From Nymphaea colorata (taxonomy: Eukaryota > Streptophyta > Magnoliopsida > Nymphaeales > Nymphaeaceae): a stretch of 64,000 nucleotides of DNA. A program made the translations under genes and the position numbers. A model generated the notes under the pieces. It did not search any database and was not told the origin of the DNA. It saw only the letters and a list, made by a program, of their open reading frames with translations. The stretch lies in contig NC_045142.1 of the NCBI RefSeq assembly GCF_008831285.2, forward strand, positions 23,435,300 through 23,499,299, read 5' to 3'. Positions within the stretch are counted from its first letter, which is position 1. Each line of letters starts with the position of its first letter. Positions 1 to 12,655 of the stretch are shown here, one piece after another.

Positions 1-144
1 AGCAAGTAATAGAAAATCCATTTCGTTCCTGGTTACATTTCATATTGGTCTGAGTAAATAGATCAGTTAGTACCTCACGAATCAGTCGATGACATTTTGA
101 TTGTAAGCATTAAATCACAATAATCATCTAGACCTTCAATGCAG

Positions 145-3100
145 GATGATGCACAAAAAAAAGAAAGCAAGGAACCTATGCCCCTTTCTAGTCAATCATG
201 CATCCTGCCTGGCTCTCCACTTGTTCCAACAAGTGTTGGTTCTTGTTCTGGCAACTCAGTCAAATATGGTTCTCCACAAGATTCCACAGTTCTAACAGAT
301 TCTTATGTTTGTGAGTGAAATACCTTCATAAATTTGTTATGTATATGTTCTCCAGTCATGTCACCAAGCTATCTTTTGTGTGGATATTTGGTTTCAACCT
401 TCTTGTAGTTCTCTTTTGCTGAGCAAAGAGTTATTTTTAGCTTGTTTTTTGAGTAAATGATGCTTCCTGATGTATTCACACTAGGCTTGTTCCATCTTTT
501 GATGACAGGTTCAGCTTCTCCAATCAGTGGTGCCAGAGCGAATCAGATAAATGAAACCATGTGCATTGGCAATCAAGAATTTGCAATTAACGATGCTGGC
601 TTTGATTTGGATGATCTTTTTGAATCACAAATATTCAGTACTCCTGTGAGAGGTAGGGCATATGAATCTACACATGAATTCATCAACTGTTTTGCCTCAA
701 GACATGCTAACAGGACAGGTCTCTTTTCCAGAAGAAGCTTTACCTGGAGATACTACTTTGGGGACCTATGAAGACAATGTGAGTAATGAATCACAGTTTA
801 CTTTTATGAACTGTTCCTGCAATTTTTTGCACTCTGTTATTTTCCAGGTTCATAATGACTCATGATTACATGAGTCCTAAAATAGTGAGCCTTTTGATTG
901 TTATATGTCTTACAATAGTGGGGTTGGATGTCTCTCTCTCTCTTTCTCTCTCTCATATCTCAGCTTAAGTTCGGTTTGCAAAATTAATGGACTATGGTAC
1001 ATATGGCTGTGAACAAGGAAAGACAAAAACACCAGAAAATTCTTGCCCCATTCAATTTTCTTTATTTTTATTTAAAAGAATCCCTTGCTGTTGAAGCTTG
1101 TATTCAGATTATGTTTGATAATTAAGCTGGTATATTATGCAAATGTGCAGCAGCTAATAAGGCAGCACAAGAAGTATTTAATTTAAGTAGTGATATAACT
1201 ATGAATCCTGTTACTTGTATGATAGCTATATTTTGGTTCATATTCCTCTACCCTATGATTCCCTACCATGATTGTGGTTTTGATGGTTGGGTTAGTGTTC
1301 CTCATTTGAAGAACCTTCATTCACCAACTTCAGGTTGTTCAGCATGCGAATAATAATTACATATTGGCTCTATATATATCTAATAATCTACTACCCAATA
1401 GCCATTTGTATTGTGTTGCCTAGTGCTGGGCTGTAGGTACTTAATTAACAAAAATGCTGGTTGGGCAAGCTTGCTATGATAGGATGGTTTTCCTTGAGAG
1501 TGCTGGCTAAATGGTGGGGAATTCTGGGATATTTTGGAGGCAAGTGAACTTTAGGAAATCGAACTATCAATTTCAACGGGAAGGATAGATATGACTTGGG
1601 AGCAACCAAGTTTAAGAAACCAAATTGTACACTTCAACAGAAAGGATGGGTATATAATCCAAATCTGTTGCTTGCTAAACTGTTTCAATGCATTACCCAT
1701 AAAAAAAGCTCCACTGAGAGAAAAAGTTTGTGGCTTTAAGGTACATTGCAAATTGTAGATAAATTGAAAACCAGTGATGCTTACCGTGTATTCCATAAAA
1801 TTGTCTGTTTTCTTTTTCTTTTGATCTGGCCAATGGCTTATGGTACCTTTCAGAACAAAATGTTCATTTTTTCTGGTCCCTTTGATATCTTGATATTTGA
1901 TCTTAGTTTCTGAGAACTGGAGATGGATTGCTTCCATAATGATATATATTGTCCTTCATTTTACTTCTATAATAACATCCATGCTTATCCTATATTATCT
2001 TAATGGATTCTTTTATTCCATTGCTTTCTTGTGCTTGATTATTTCCATTGGACGAGCTCTGGCCCTTCTTTTGTTGCTTTCTTTATTATGTGTGAACATG
2101 AAGAATATATATAGATATATGTTCAAGAGTCTTGACATGTGATGGTGCACTTTGCAGGATGAAATGATTGAATTTTCTTAGGTTTTTGTTGTATTTGACG
2201 TTAAAGTGGTGAAAGTCTTCTCCAAGAAGCATTGTGCAAATCTCTATAACGCCTATACTCACAATTGAAATCTCAACGGACTAGCACAAAGTCTACACTC
2301 GAACTGCACAAGGCACTAGCAAGTATTTTGAAAAGGCACATGAGAAATTCTTAGAAAGAGCCTTAATTTAAATGGAAAGCAAACCCCTCAATGTATACAC
2401 CATAAGAGACGGAGCTAGCCCTGGTCAAAAGCCATTCTTGACCAGAACTGAGCTAAAGCCCAGAAAAAGGTGTTCCCCATCAATACATGCTTTGTTCAAC
2501 ACAGACCTGAGTTGTATGGGGCATGATATTTTCACATTTCAAATTCAACTCCTTGTATTTCCATTCTTCAACATATAATGATTGGGTTATCTTATTTTTC
2601 CTTTTATTTTTAGGTTATGTATGAAGGAGTAGCTTCAGGTGTTACTGGAGTTAATGCCTCTCAACCAGAACCTCATGGAACATTCTTTACTCACCCAATC
2701 GATAGGTTCACTGGAAGAGATGGAGATGAAATTGTAAAAGAAGAGAAAGATGCAGCCCGGTCATACATTTATCATAATAGTCCCTTACTTGGAGCCACTG
2801 ACATGCCTCTAGTGAATGCTTTCCAATCTCAGGAAAGCTTTGGAAAGTGGATGGACTCTGTCCTGATGGATCCTTCGTCTGAACCTCTGGTTAAGGAACA
2901 ACTACAGATTCCAGCTTCATCTGGTGGAGAAATCAATTCTCATCTAGTAGATCGACCACAGCAGGATAGAATTTTCTCAGTGACTGAAGTTTTGCCTTTA
3001 CGTGGTTTGGCAACTGAATGGACAAAGGTTTTTGTTCTTTTAACCATCAGCCATGTGAAACATAGCATTTTTGTTTTCTATTATCCAGTACTAAATATGC

Positions 3101-6100
3101 ATTAATTCTATCTGCTCCTCATTGAAGTTGTATCTCCATTTTTATGATATAACGGGTGATGGCAATCAATTATAGCGCACTCCATGTATGTAATCACTGC
3201 TCTAACCTCGAGTCCGTTATGTCATAAAAAGGTAACAGAAAATGATGGCAATGTGTAGAAACTAGTGTACAGATGTTGATGTCTCATTTATGTCATGTGG
3301 GGGTGTGGTAGGCAGGCTGCCTCACCTGAGTCGGGCATGTGCCTGGTGCAGTGCAACATGGTTTTGTACTGTGGTTCTCACTTTTACTATTTGATGGTAA
3401 TTATATTTTAAGCCCTAATCCAAATGCATATATCCTTGCTGCATCTTCTTCCTGCGTTTTTCCCTTCCTGACCAACGACCACCCCAACACCCACCCACCA
3501 CCACCCCCCTCCTACAGGGTGCACACGCAGCACCGGCAATCATTTGACATAGTGTCTCATCTTTGTGAGCCCATTTATGAAGGTGCTAACTTGTCTGACA
3601 TTATCCTCACACAATCAACCTTCAGTACTTTAGAGTTGATCTTTTTTCCTCACAAATTGATAAGCTGTCCAACACTAACTGTCCGTTTGTCAAACAAAGT
3701 TGGATTGGCTTCTAAGCCACATCATTTTCATTATAAAAGGACAGTGAAGGTTTCATTCTTGTATGCCTATCACATATAATAACCTTTTTGAAAAAATTGT
3801 AGCTGCAATTACTTTGTGGCTTTGTGCCTTCCACATGAGCTTGTTTTCTTTTTTTTTTCTCCAATATTTAAAACTTAAAAGTTTCCTCCGGAACTGCGTA
3901 GTAATCTGTCATGTTAGGAATTAGAATTAACCCAGTTTACATCGGTTACATCATTTTTCTTCCTAGCTTATTACTTTTATAAATTATTGCTATGGCGCTA
4001 CTTTATGCACCTTATTTTTCTCTTCAAGGCCTTCATGTGAATAAATTGGTGTCCTGTTGGTCAAAATATGAAGGTCTGACTGCATTATTTATAGGCTATA
4101 GCGTAGGTGCTTGTGCATTGTATTCTCAATGCCTCAAAACTTAAAACATAAGACGAATTCATGTCAGTCACTTGCAATGTGAGATCACAACAAATTGCTT
4201 CCAATTCTGCCTAAATAATTTAAACAGTTTACATGAATCTCAAAGATATAATTTTGGAGTACTTCATGCATATCCTTGATCAGCCTATTTAACAAGAACA
4301 TGGAGCCAGCAATCAAGGGTAACAAGGATAGGTGGCCCAACTTAAAGCACAAAGAGTTGGCAAATCACTGAGAAAAAGCTTAATCCAATAGCTAAGTCAA
4401 GCTAAGCCAATATACTTGATAACCTTGATTCTTTACGGTCACTGGCTTCATTAATTGTTTATAAATGAAGGTACTTGGTCCAATGTGCCATGCTGTCTTA
4501 TTTTTTTCTGGTTTGTCTAGGTATTGGTGACCGGTTGTTTTCACAAATCCTACAGTCATCTTGTGGAATCTAGAATCCTTTGTGTTTTTGGTGATACATC
4601 TGTTCCTGCTGAGATGGTTCAAGCTGGAGTGGTTCGATGTATGGCTCCACCACAGTTGTCTGGCATATACAGTTTTTATTTAAGCTTTGATGGTCGTGTT
4701 CCTATTAGCCAAATTATGTCTTTTGAGTACTATCCTGCTCCCAGCCATTCAGCTAATAATGGAATTTCTGCACCAAAATTTGATGAATCTAAATGGAATG
4801 ATTTTGAAGTGAAAAGAAGGCTTGCTCATTTACTCTTCTCAACAAGTAGTGGTGTTTCTATCTTCACAAGCAAAGTGTCTCCAAAGACATTAAATGATGC
4901 CAAAAGATTTGCACAATCAACATTGTTGCATGAGAAAGACTGGATGTCTTTGGAAAATTCGATGGAGCTCAATGAAGCATCATTTTTGAAAGCTAATGTT
5001 AGTTTACTGGATCTGACTTTGAAAACCAAGTTGCAAGAGTGGCTTCTGGAGAAGCTTATTGAAGGACGTGGTGCAATTGTTCGTGATCATCAGGGTCAAG
5101 GAGTTATTCATTTGTGTGCTGTTCTAGATTATAGATGGGCCATTCACTTGATTACCGAGGCAGGGATATCTATTGATTTTAGAGATGCTTCTGGGTGGAC
5201 AGCACTTCACTGGGCTGCAAATTTTGGGAGGTAAGTTCTTTTTATCCATGTATTTTATTTTCCCGGAGAAAAGAGTTCAGTTCTGCTGCTTATCCAAAGG
5301 TTTTGTTTTCTGCATCATTTTTCTTCTCTTTGAAAAGAGAGAAGATTGTTATCCTCAAACCCCAATCATTTAAAAAAAAAAATTGGTGTCACTTTGGCAG
5401 CCGATTAGGCACCCTACCTAATCTGAGCAACCTTGACTACCTAGGGATGCTTATGTACCTACCTAGTGGATTTCTTAGGCTGTCCATGCCTGCACTTTCC
5501 ACCTCATTCTTCTTACGTTTTGCTATACATATTTTTAGTTAATTATTTGTATTTTTTTTTTTACTCTACTAATGTATCTGCGCATGTGCGTGTGAAAATG
5601 CTAGTTGTCTTTTTTCCTTCTATACATGCATATGTGAAATCAATGTCACAAATATCTCTTGGGTTTTTCTTGGAAATTTTCCAGGGGAATTGTTTTTCTT
5701 TGAATAAGATTGGGTATTAAAAAAGTTAAAAATCAATATAATAGCAATAGAAAATTTTATGAACTACAATTTTCTTACAAACAATTGATCAAGATTCAAG
5801 ATGGTTTTTAAATTATAAAACAAAAAACGGAAACATGTACTAAACATACATTAATTTTTTTAATACAACAAGGGGAAATGTGATGCTAATAATAATATTG
5901 TGTTATTATGACAAGAAATATTTCTTTGGGAATATTTTGAAAAGATCATGACATTTTCCTGTTAAACATGTTTTGTTGTTATCTTGTGATAAAAACACAA
6001 TATTTTCAAAATACTACCATCTTTTGTTGTCCGTGTCAAATTAGTTTTTTTCTTAGATTTATTATTACATGTTTTATGTGTCAAATTATTGTCTCATGCA

Positions 6101-9100
6101 TAAATAACTCTATTGAAGTTTTTCCTCTTTGAAATAAATCTTGTGGTTTTTCGAAGCATTCAAACCGAAGTTGTAGACATGTTCCAGCCTTCCAGCTAAA
6201 ACTGGGTTAACCTATCATCAGTTTCGTTCTTTAGATTCAAGTATAAAAAAAAGTAATGTTATCATCTTGAAAGTAGTTGTGGATAATCAAGGTTTATCAA
6301 ATCTCTCTCTTAACTAAGCTCATAAACTTAGCTGTTTATACTGTCCTCAGGTGCATTCTTAAGTTTCAGCAATAGTCCATCCAGTGATTGTGAGATCATA
6401 AAATGAGCTACTAGTGAGGGAATAAATCTTCCTTTGTTTGTCATGCTCAAGGTTACTAGAAGCTCCACAAAAGGTGGAAGCATGCTTTTTAGGAATTACA
6501 CTCTGGAAATGCAATATGTCATGCTTTTGAAGCTTAATAGAAGGTTCTGATTTTTGTATCGACTATTAGTGGAAATGTGATTCCCTTTCTACAGGAACTT
6601 ACTTCCTTTGAAGGTGGAAACTGAGTTTCTTAAGAGGAAAGGTCATTTCACTTATTTTTATTCTTCTTTTACTTTTGTTCACTTCATATTTGTTTTCAAC
6701 ATTCTTGCTAACTTGCTTCTTGTTTCCTTCCCTTGTCGCTTCTTCTTTTTCCTTTTTCCCCTTTTCCTATTTTCCTCTGGTTCTCTTCACTTTCTAAAAG
6801 TTTTAAAGTGCCTCACTTCCTACTCAAATGAGATATGACCTCATTCCTTCTGCTTTCTGCATTGGCTTTCACTTTCTTGAGTTACTTTGGTCCTACCAAT
6901 TCCAAGGAGTGTTCAATTCTTGAGTTGAAACTCAGATTTGTTAAGTTTGCTTCTGCACACAATATTGCTCTGCATAAAATACACAAATTTTACCTATAGT
7001 TCTTTAAATTCCTGCTTATTAAGTTTTCACTAAAATGAAGCATGACAGATCGACTTTAGACTGAACAAAGGGTACCTGTTATTTGGAGATATGTACAAGA
7101 CATCCCTGTGTGGTCTACATCGACAATCAAACAGTTTATTAATCTACAAAAAGTTCATAATTTGGAATTTTTGAACTGTGTGAGCTTTTAGTAGTGAGAA
7201 AAGGAACCGTAGGATTCCAGTCCACAGAAGTGGAATGAAAAGCAGCTCAGTTGATGTCCATCATCTTGTCAGAATTTACTGCAAAACAGCGGTTGATAAT
7301 GAATGTACAAGAAGGTTGGATAATGCATGTAAAAAAGAAAAAAGGATAAGGTTCGTGCTACTAGATAAATGGCCCATACTCTGGACACTTAACATGTTGA
7401 TGTTGTTCTTATATTGTTTTTCACAGTTCAATTTTTAATTTTATTAGTACTTAAAACTGTTCAAACTCTGAGCTAACCAAATGTGTAGAGTTCTTGCATA
7501 TGTTAAATTGTGGAATCGAGGCGATGGAAAGTCACACTCCGATGGAAAGTCACACTCAATATGTGTAAAACATAAGCATTTTGAGATATTTAAGGTTTAG
7601 ATGCATGTCAAATTTTTGCACAAAAAGAAAAGCACGAACACCATTAATTAGAAGTTGAAACAAATTGGAGAGATCAACAGAATATGTAGAAATCAGATCG
7701 GGAGCGGCCAAAAAATGGAAAAATCACGAACACAACACTGATCATTTGATCCCTACGTTTAATCTTCTTGTGGTGAAAGTTCCTATGCATGTTGCTTTCA
7801 AATGGAAAATAACAATAAATAATACAATTAGGTGGCAAATTTAATCTCCAATTTGGGGCATCGATCTTGAATTTTGCAAATTTTTATAGAACTGTTTGAT
7901 TTCTTGGTATTCCTTTTCTGTAGTGTATATAGGTAACAATCCCTGTCTTATCCTGTATTAATGAAATTTTTGATACATGTTCAGAAATGAAATGGTCGCT
8001 GTTCTATTGCGTCAGGGTGGAGATCCAAGTTTGGTTTCTGATCCAACTCCTGAGTATCCTGGTGGATGCACGCCTGCTGACTTAGCTTATAAAAATGGTT
8101 ATAGTGGTTTGGCAGCTTATCTTGCTGAGAAAGGATTGACAGAACATTTCCGGAAAATGACTGTTGCAGGCAATGTACGGGGTAACTTACAACATAGTAA
8201 TTCAATTGAGTCACCTGGTGTGGGAAATCTTACAGAAGAAGACTTGTGTTTGAAAGATTCATTAGCTGCAATGCGCACTGCTGCTGATGCAGCATCCCGG
8301 ATACAAGAAGCATTTAGACAGCGTTCACTGAAACAACGTACCAAATTAGCTCAAGAGACAAACCCTGAGGCTGAGGCCATCCGTATAGTTGCTGCTTTGA
8401 AGATTCAACATGCTTTTCAGAGGCACCAACGAAAAAAACAGATTGAGGCTGTTGTTAGAATACAGCATAAATTTCGAGTGTGGAAGGCTCGTAAAGATTT
8501 TCTCAATATGCGCCGGCAAGCTATCAAAATTCAAGTGAGTTGAAAAAAAATTCTTTTGCAACCGTTTTTAGTTCATGATGCTTATTGTATCTGAATATTG
8601 TTATGTTTAATTGCTGCTTGTTTCTGGTTATAATGATTCTCTTGCTTGTTTTGATCTTTACTTCTGTGACTTTGTCCTCCATAGGCTGCCTTCCGTGGCC
8701 ACCAAGTGAGGAAGCAATATCGTAAAATTCTTTGGTCGGTTGGAGTGCTAGAGAAGGTTATCCTACGTTGGCGTTTAAAAAGAAAAGGCTTGCGTGGCCA
8801 TCACATGAACCCCAACAATTCTGCAGATGGAAAAACTGAAGAAAATGATGCTGAAGAGGACTTCTTCAGGATTAGTCGAAAGCAGGCTGAAGAACGTGTG
8901 GAGAGAGCTGTCACACGTGTTCAATCTATGTTTCGGTCACACCAAGCACGTGTAGAGTATAGGAAGATGAAGCAGCTCTATGAACAGGTGACGGTTCGTA
9001 GTCAATTCTTTTCTAGTGTCCTTGTGCATGCATGTATTTTTGCATGTTGTGAAGATAAGTTTAAGCGAAGAAAACATACAGGAGGTAACAAGCTTTTGTT

Positions 9101-9825
9101 GGATAGTTTTTTGCTTGCCGGTAAGAAACTGCAACATTGGAAAATCTTGAAATGGGAACATCAATTTAACTTCTGAATTTGGCAGATGCCCTTCGATGGT
9201 TTATGAAATGGTGGTGAACTTTTCTAGACAAGGGACTTGCTCACAAATTGCCGGATAGTAATCTTGCACTATTGAATGTTCCGATTTCTCTATAATTTCT
9301 TAACGAAAATGACAGTAGCTCTTGCTGAAAACTGACACAAAAATCTAGTTGCATATTTTCCCCCCTTTTTTCATTTCAAGTTAAAATTAATCCTCTTATG
9401 GTTTAAATATCTTATGTTGTTGAAGCTTTCCGCAGCAAAATGTTGTGGGTGGTAGGCCCTATGCTTCCACATGATTGGAAACAGCTTCTTTTTCTTCATT
9501 CATTCTTAGAGAAGGTGGAGTTGTTGGGAATGTGTCTATACAACTCGTCAAATAGCAGTAGAATAGGAGTTCCATATCCAGTAATTGTTACAGATTGGTT
9601 TGATTTCTCAATCCCATTGATCACCTCAACTTTTCAGATTGTGCTGTACTTACCGCCATTTTTTTAGATTGTTCTTCATTTACCGCCATCTTGCTGCTAA
9701 TAAGCTTGTTTTATAAATTACTTCAGGAAATATAGATGTATCCTGGTGAATTTGGTGTAATTTGCATTATGACAAACCACTTTATCTTGCAGACGGAGTC
9801 AGGTGAACCCATTGACCAAGATTGA
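145..9825 (+). CDS. CAMTA: Calmodulin-binding transcription activator (CAMTA, CAMTA5/6-like), 3' part of gene
   Basis: Calcium/calmodulin-responsive nuclear transcription factor; the N-terminal CG-1 DNA-binding domain is outside the window. Exons I can splice: 145-310, 509 to about 652, about 714-778, 2614-3027, 4521-5230, 7985-8534, 8685-8987, 9793-9825 (stop TGA). Phases agree at every junction from 2614 onward. Domains in order: acidic activation-type region (DLDDLF; SFGKWM), TIG/IPT fold beginning IFSVTEVLP and ending MSFEYYPAP, ankyrin repeats (GVIHLCAVLDYRWA; GWTALHWAANFGR split by the 2.75-kb intron; GGCTPADLAYKNGYSGLAAYL), IQ motifs (RIQEAFRQR, KIQHAFQRH, RIQHKFRVW, KIQAAFRGH) and the calmodulin-binding helix around ILWSVGVLEKVILRW. 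The GGCTPADLA ankyrin and the C-terminus resemble the CAMTA5/6 clade, which is family knowledge. The reading frame changes between 650 and 720, needing a very short intron or a frameshift. The first exon and the 11-codon last exon are the least certain parts. Confidence 0.9.
779..2613 (+). other. CAMTA intron (1.8 kb)
   Basis: Bounded by AAT|GTGAGT and TTTTTAG|GTTATG. AT-rich, with a short CT run near 930-955. No coding segment on either strand resembles a known family; the open frames here look random. Confidence 0.75.
3028..4520 (+). other. CAMTA intron (1.5 kb)
   Basis: Lies between AAG|GTTTTT and GTCTAG|GTATTG and interrupts the TIG domain. The long open frame from about 3339 to 3779 has no family features and includes a low-complexity ACCACCACC stretch, so I leave it as intron. 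Confidence 0.75.
5231..7984 (+). other. CAMTA large intron (2.75 kb) splitting the ankyrin repeats
   Basis: Strong donor GGAG|GTAAGT at 5231 and acceptor ATGTTCAG at 7984; joining them restores an arginine codon between ANFG and NEMVAVLL. The interior is T-rich with no recognisable gene or element. Confidence 0.85.
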
Positions 9826-10137
9826 CATGAATGAGTCGCAGGATAGCAGACCTTCGGTGAAATTCACCTTTGTACATTTACTGAAATAGCTAGATTTTTA
9901 ATATGACCTTTGTAAATGTGTGTTGTCTTTGACTCACAGTGAACTCGCAGAGTTGCGATGTTTGTAATGCTCTATGCACTTGATTGGCCTACAGTTCATG
10001 GTGTTTGAAAGGCTAAAAGAATAAGTCAGCAGTCTCTTTGTGTGTTTCAGATTTGTCTTTGACAGTGTTGGGGTTTTGCTGATATTTGTATCCTGACAAT
10101 CAATTTTGCATATAAACAACAATAGAAGTGCTAATCA

Positions 10138-10140
<3 letters not shown>

Positions 10141-10199
<59 letters not shown>
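10141..10199. repeat. Compound microsatellite (CT)n(CA)n
   Basis: About 20 CT units followed directly by about 9 CA units, just past the CAMTA 3' UTR. Confidence 0.95.
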
Positions 10200-11385
10200 T
10201 GGCAATTAAACGTCAGGCAAAATTTCTTTTTCAGGCTTACCATGTCCCTATAATTATAAAAAAGTGGGTTCCACTTTTTTTGAATTTCCTAACTGCACCT
10301 TTCATAAACTGTCAAATAAGGGCATGAATTGGACTTCCATTAACCTGAGAAGTAGAAACTGAGCTGCAATTTTTTCCCTATATATTATTCTCCACTAAGT
10401 GCATTCTTTCTGTTTTTTCTTTCCGCGTTCTTATCAATGCCTAAGAACGTATTTAGTGTTAGAAGATAATATTAAAAAAAGAATTGGAGCTAATGTTTTT
10501 CCATTCCAGAACTGGAAAATAAAACTAACTGATTATAACTGAATGCAAATGCATTCAATTTCACTAAAAGGGTCCCAAGGAAAAAAAAAATCTAATGAGC
10601 AACAAAGAGTTGGAAAAAGTAACACTTAATTTTTTCATTTCTGACAAACTGTGGTTTTTAAGGAATCAAACGCAATCCGACTCGAATTAAATTCGGACCC
10701 ATCAAATACAAATCCAGTCTCGTCTCCTAACTCTGTTTTAGTGATGCCAATGTGAATATATCGGGTTGGCTTTGTAATCCAGGATCCGGTTTGGCTTGAG
10801 GGGTTGGAAAGCAGAGTCGAGGATGAACCTGACAAGGACTAAACGAGATGACTCTTAATAAATTTGAAAAAAAAATTATATGGATAATATTAAATGTTTA
10901 ATGATAAAAATTTCAACATTGATTTCCTAAATCTTATCAAGATTTATGGACAAATCTTTCCCAAAGTTATAAATACATAATGAAATATTATATTAGGCCG
11001 AAGAGTTAATCAAAATTGTTATATATGAAATATGGTATTAATTCAGGTAATGTGAAAGAAAAAAAATCATTGCAAATACTCAAATCCAATAAATTTGATT
11101 TGATTCGGATCTGAATCAAAACCCCCAATCCCATTTTAATTTTCATGTGCAAAGTATACATTCTTTAGTCACTTTTCATCACCCATGTGTAACCAGGCCA
11201 TTTGGAACTGATTTTCAGTTCGAGGAAATTCTGGATTTGGACCTAAATTTGGTTCTGTTTAGTAGAAGGAGAAGGAGGCAAGCCCCAGTCGGAATTTGAT
11301 CCACTTTCTTCATAGCCTGAAATATTCAAGTCAACCCGATCTGGCTCATCCCGGCCCATGCCCACCATTGAACTAAGAGCCAGCG

Positions 11386-11512
11386 TCGGAGCCAGAAATT
11401 TGTCGCTAATAAATAAATTTTAAAATAAATGAGAAAATTGCTTTGAAGGATTGATATCAAAATAAATATTTTGTGGGCTTACGTAGGCAATTGCCCACAC
11501 ATTAACTCTACC
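11386..11512 (+). mobile_element. MITE-like repeat, family 2 (GTGGGC..GCAATTGCCCACAC)
   Basis: Begins near GTCGGAGCCAGAAATTTGTC and ends with GGGCTTACGTAGGCAATTGCCCACAC. Related copies lie near 38.1-38.2 kb (inverted) and 47.64-47.81 kb, with partial ones near 42.2 and 45.4 kb. No protein is encoded. Exact ends and target duplications were not resolved. Confidence 0.5.
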
Positions 11513-11767
11513 TAAGGTTGGACATCGGGTTGGGCGGGCCAACCCAAGGCTTTGACAAAGTTGGCCTTGACCTGAAGCCCTTGCCGGCAGTTCAAGCCCA
11601 ACTAGCTTAGTTATCTGGTCAGACTTAACTCGTTGGGTACTTTATTCGATGTCCACTCATATTTGAAACACTTAACATTTCATATTTTAATATTTCATTA
11701 AACCTTTGGCGACGTTTCAAAAGTTTTCAAGTTATCGGTGATGTGCCAACAATTTCTAAGTATGTGT

Positions 11768-11770
<3 letters not shown>

Positions 11771-11818
<48 letters not shown>
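11771..11818. repeat. (TA)n microsatellite
   Basis: About 24 consecutive AT units, 280 bases upstream of the first PADRE start codon. Confidence 0.95.
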
Positions 11819-11820
<2 letters not shown>

Positions 11821-11991
11821 AATTACTCACCCTCAACTAGACCTACCTTTGCTGAACCATAGGAGCAAGTGATTAGGTTGGACCGAGTAAACACCCACCG
11901 ACTCCATTTCATCACTTCATACCAAGTCCTCCCCCTTTGGGACCTCACAGATTTGGAGCAGTTCTGAACCAACCCATTCAATTGGACCCCA

Positions 11992-11998
11992 TTTATAA
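11992..11998 (+). promoter_or_regulatory. Probable TATA box of PADRE gene 1
   Basis: TTTATAA about 100 bases upstream of the ATG at 12098, followed by a CT-rich leader. Position and sequence are typical; no experimental support. Confidence 0.5.
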
Positions 11999-12097
11999 CG
12001 CTCACGCACACACATTTATTCCTTCTGCGGTGCCTCACCTCCCTCTTTTAGCTATTAAACACCTCTCCCCCACTCTCTTTTCTCCTTGCCAGATGGT

Positions 12098-12655
12098 ATG
12101 GGAAACTCCATTGCCTCCAGGTTCGCCGGCACCGGCACCGGAAAAGTCGTGTTCTCCGACGGCACGATCCTTGAGTTCGACAAGCCGATGGCCGTCGCCG
12201 AGCTAATGATGGAATACCCACAACAATTCGTCGTCGAATTCCAGTCAGTTTCTGCGGGGAAGAGACTAACTCCCTTGCCTGCTGATAAGGAGCTGGAGAT
12301 GAGTAAGGTCTACTACATGATGCCCATGAAACGGGGAAGGGTGACCTGCTCGGCCGAAGACGCGAACAGGATCCAGACTAAGACGAGATTCGTGTCTAGA
12401 TCCGGCCCGCTTCCGGGCAAGGCGGCTCACCGGCCACGGGTGGCAGTGGCTGGTAGGGGATGCAGAATTGAAGGGAAGAAAGAAGAGGATGTGGCCTTGA
12501 AGAGGAGGCATGACTGGGATGAGCTTGTTTCCGACAGCCTTTCAGGGCTGCCGGAGTTCGTGAGCCGCCAATTTTCCGGCAAGGCCTGGAAACCGACGCT
12601 CGATACCATCGCGGAATCAAGGGCAGAGAAGAAGCGCCGTCACTGGTTGTTCTAG
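12098..12655 (+). CDS. PADRE (DUF4228) domain protein, 185 aa
   Basis: Small plant-specific protein of the PADRE/DUF4228 family, whose members are often induced by pathogen or abiotic stress; biochemical role unknown. I start at 12098 because it gives MGNSIAS, the N-myristoylation start common in the family; an in-frame TTG upstream is not used. The PADRE core spans about residues 13-75: GKVVFSDGTILEFDKP, then VAELMMEYPQQFVVEF, then LPADKELEMSKVYYMMPM. The rest is basic and probably disordered, ending KKRRHWLF. It is intronless and far richer in GC than its surroundings. A paralogue lies 3.7 kb downstream on the same strand. A TATA-like box sits about 100 bases upstream. Confidence 0.93.
   Translation: MGNSIASRFAGTGTGKVVFSDGTILEFDKPMAVAELMMEYPQQFVVEFQSVSAGKRLTPLPADKELEMSKVYYMMPMKRGRVTCSAEDANRIQTKTRFVSRSGPLPGKAAHRPRVAVAGRGCRIEGKKEEDVALKRRHDWDELVSDSLSGLPEFVSRQFSGKAWKPTLDTIAESRAEKKRRHWLF

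Larger units (their letters stand above)
9826..12097. other. Intergenic: CAMTA 3' flank to PADRE gene 1 promoter
   Basis: Holds the CAMTA 3' UTR (probably to about 10.1 kb), a CT/CA microsatellite, a degenerate GATCCRAATC-rich repeat region near 10.66-11.35 kb, a MITE-like copy near 11.4 kb and a (TA)n run. No gene seen. Confidence 0.6.

Noticed and set aside
1551-1937. 128-codon minus-strand open frame in a CAMTA intron
   Set aside because: Composition follows an AT-rich intron; no motif and no supporting splice or promoter signals.
3339-3779. 146-codon open frame inside a CAMTA intron
   Set aside because: No family features, low-complexity stretches, and CAMTA splice sites on both sides place it in the intron.
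12086-12097. Upstream TTG start for PADRE gene 1
   Set aside because: The ATG at 12098 gives the family's MGN start and fits plant initiation.
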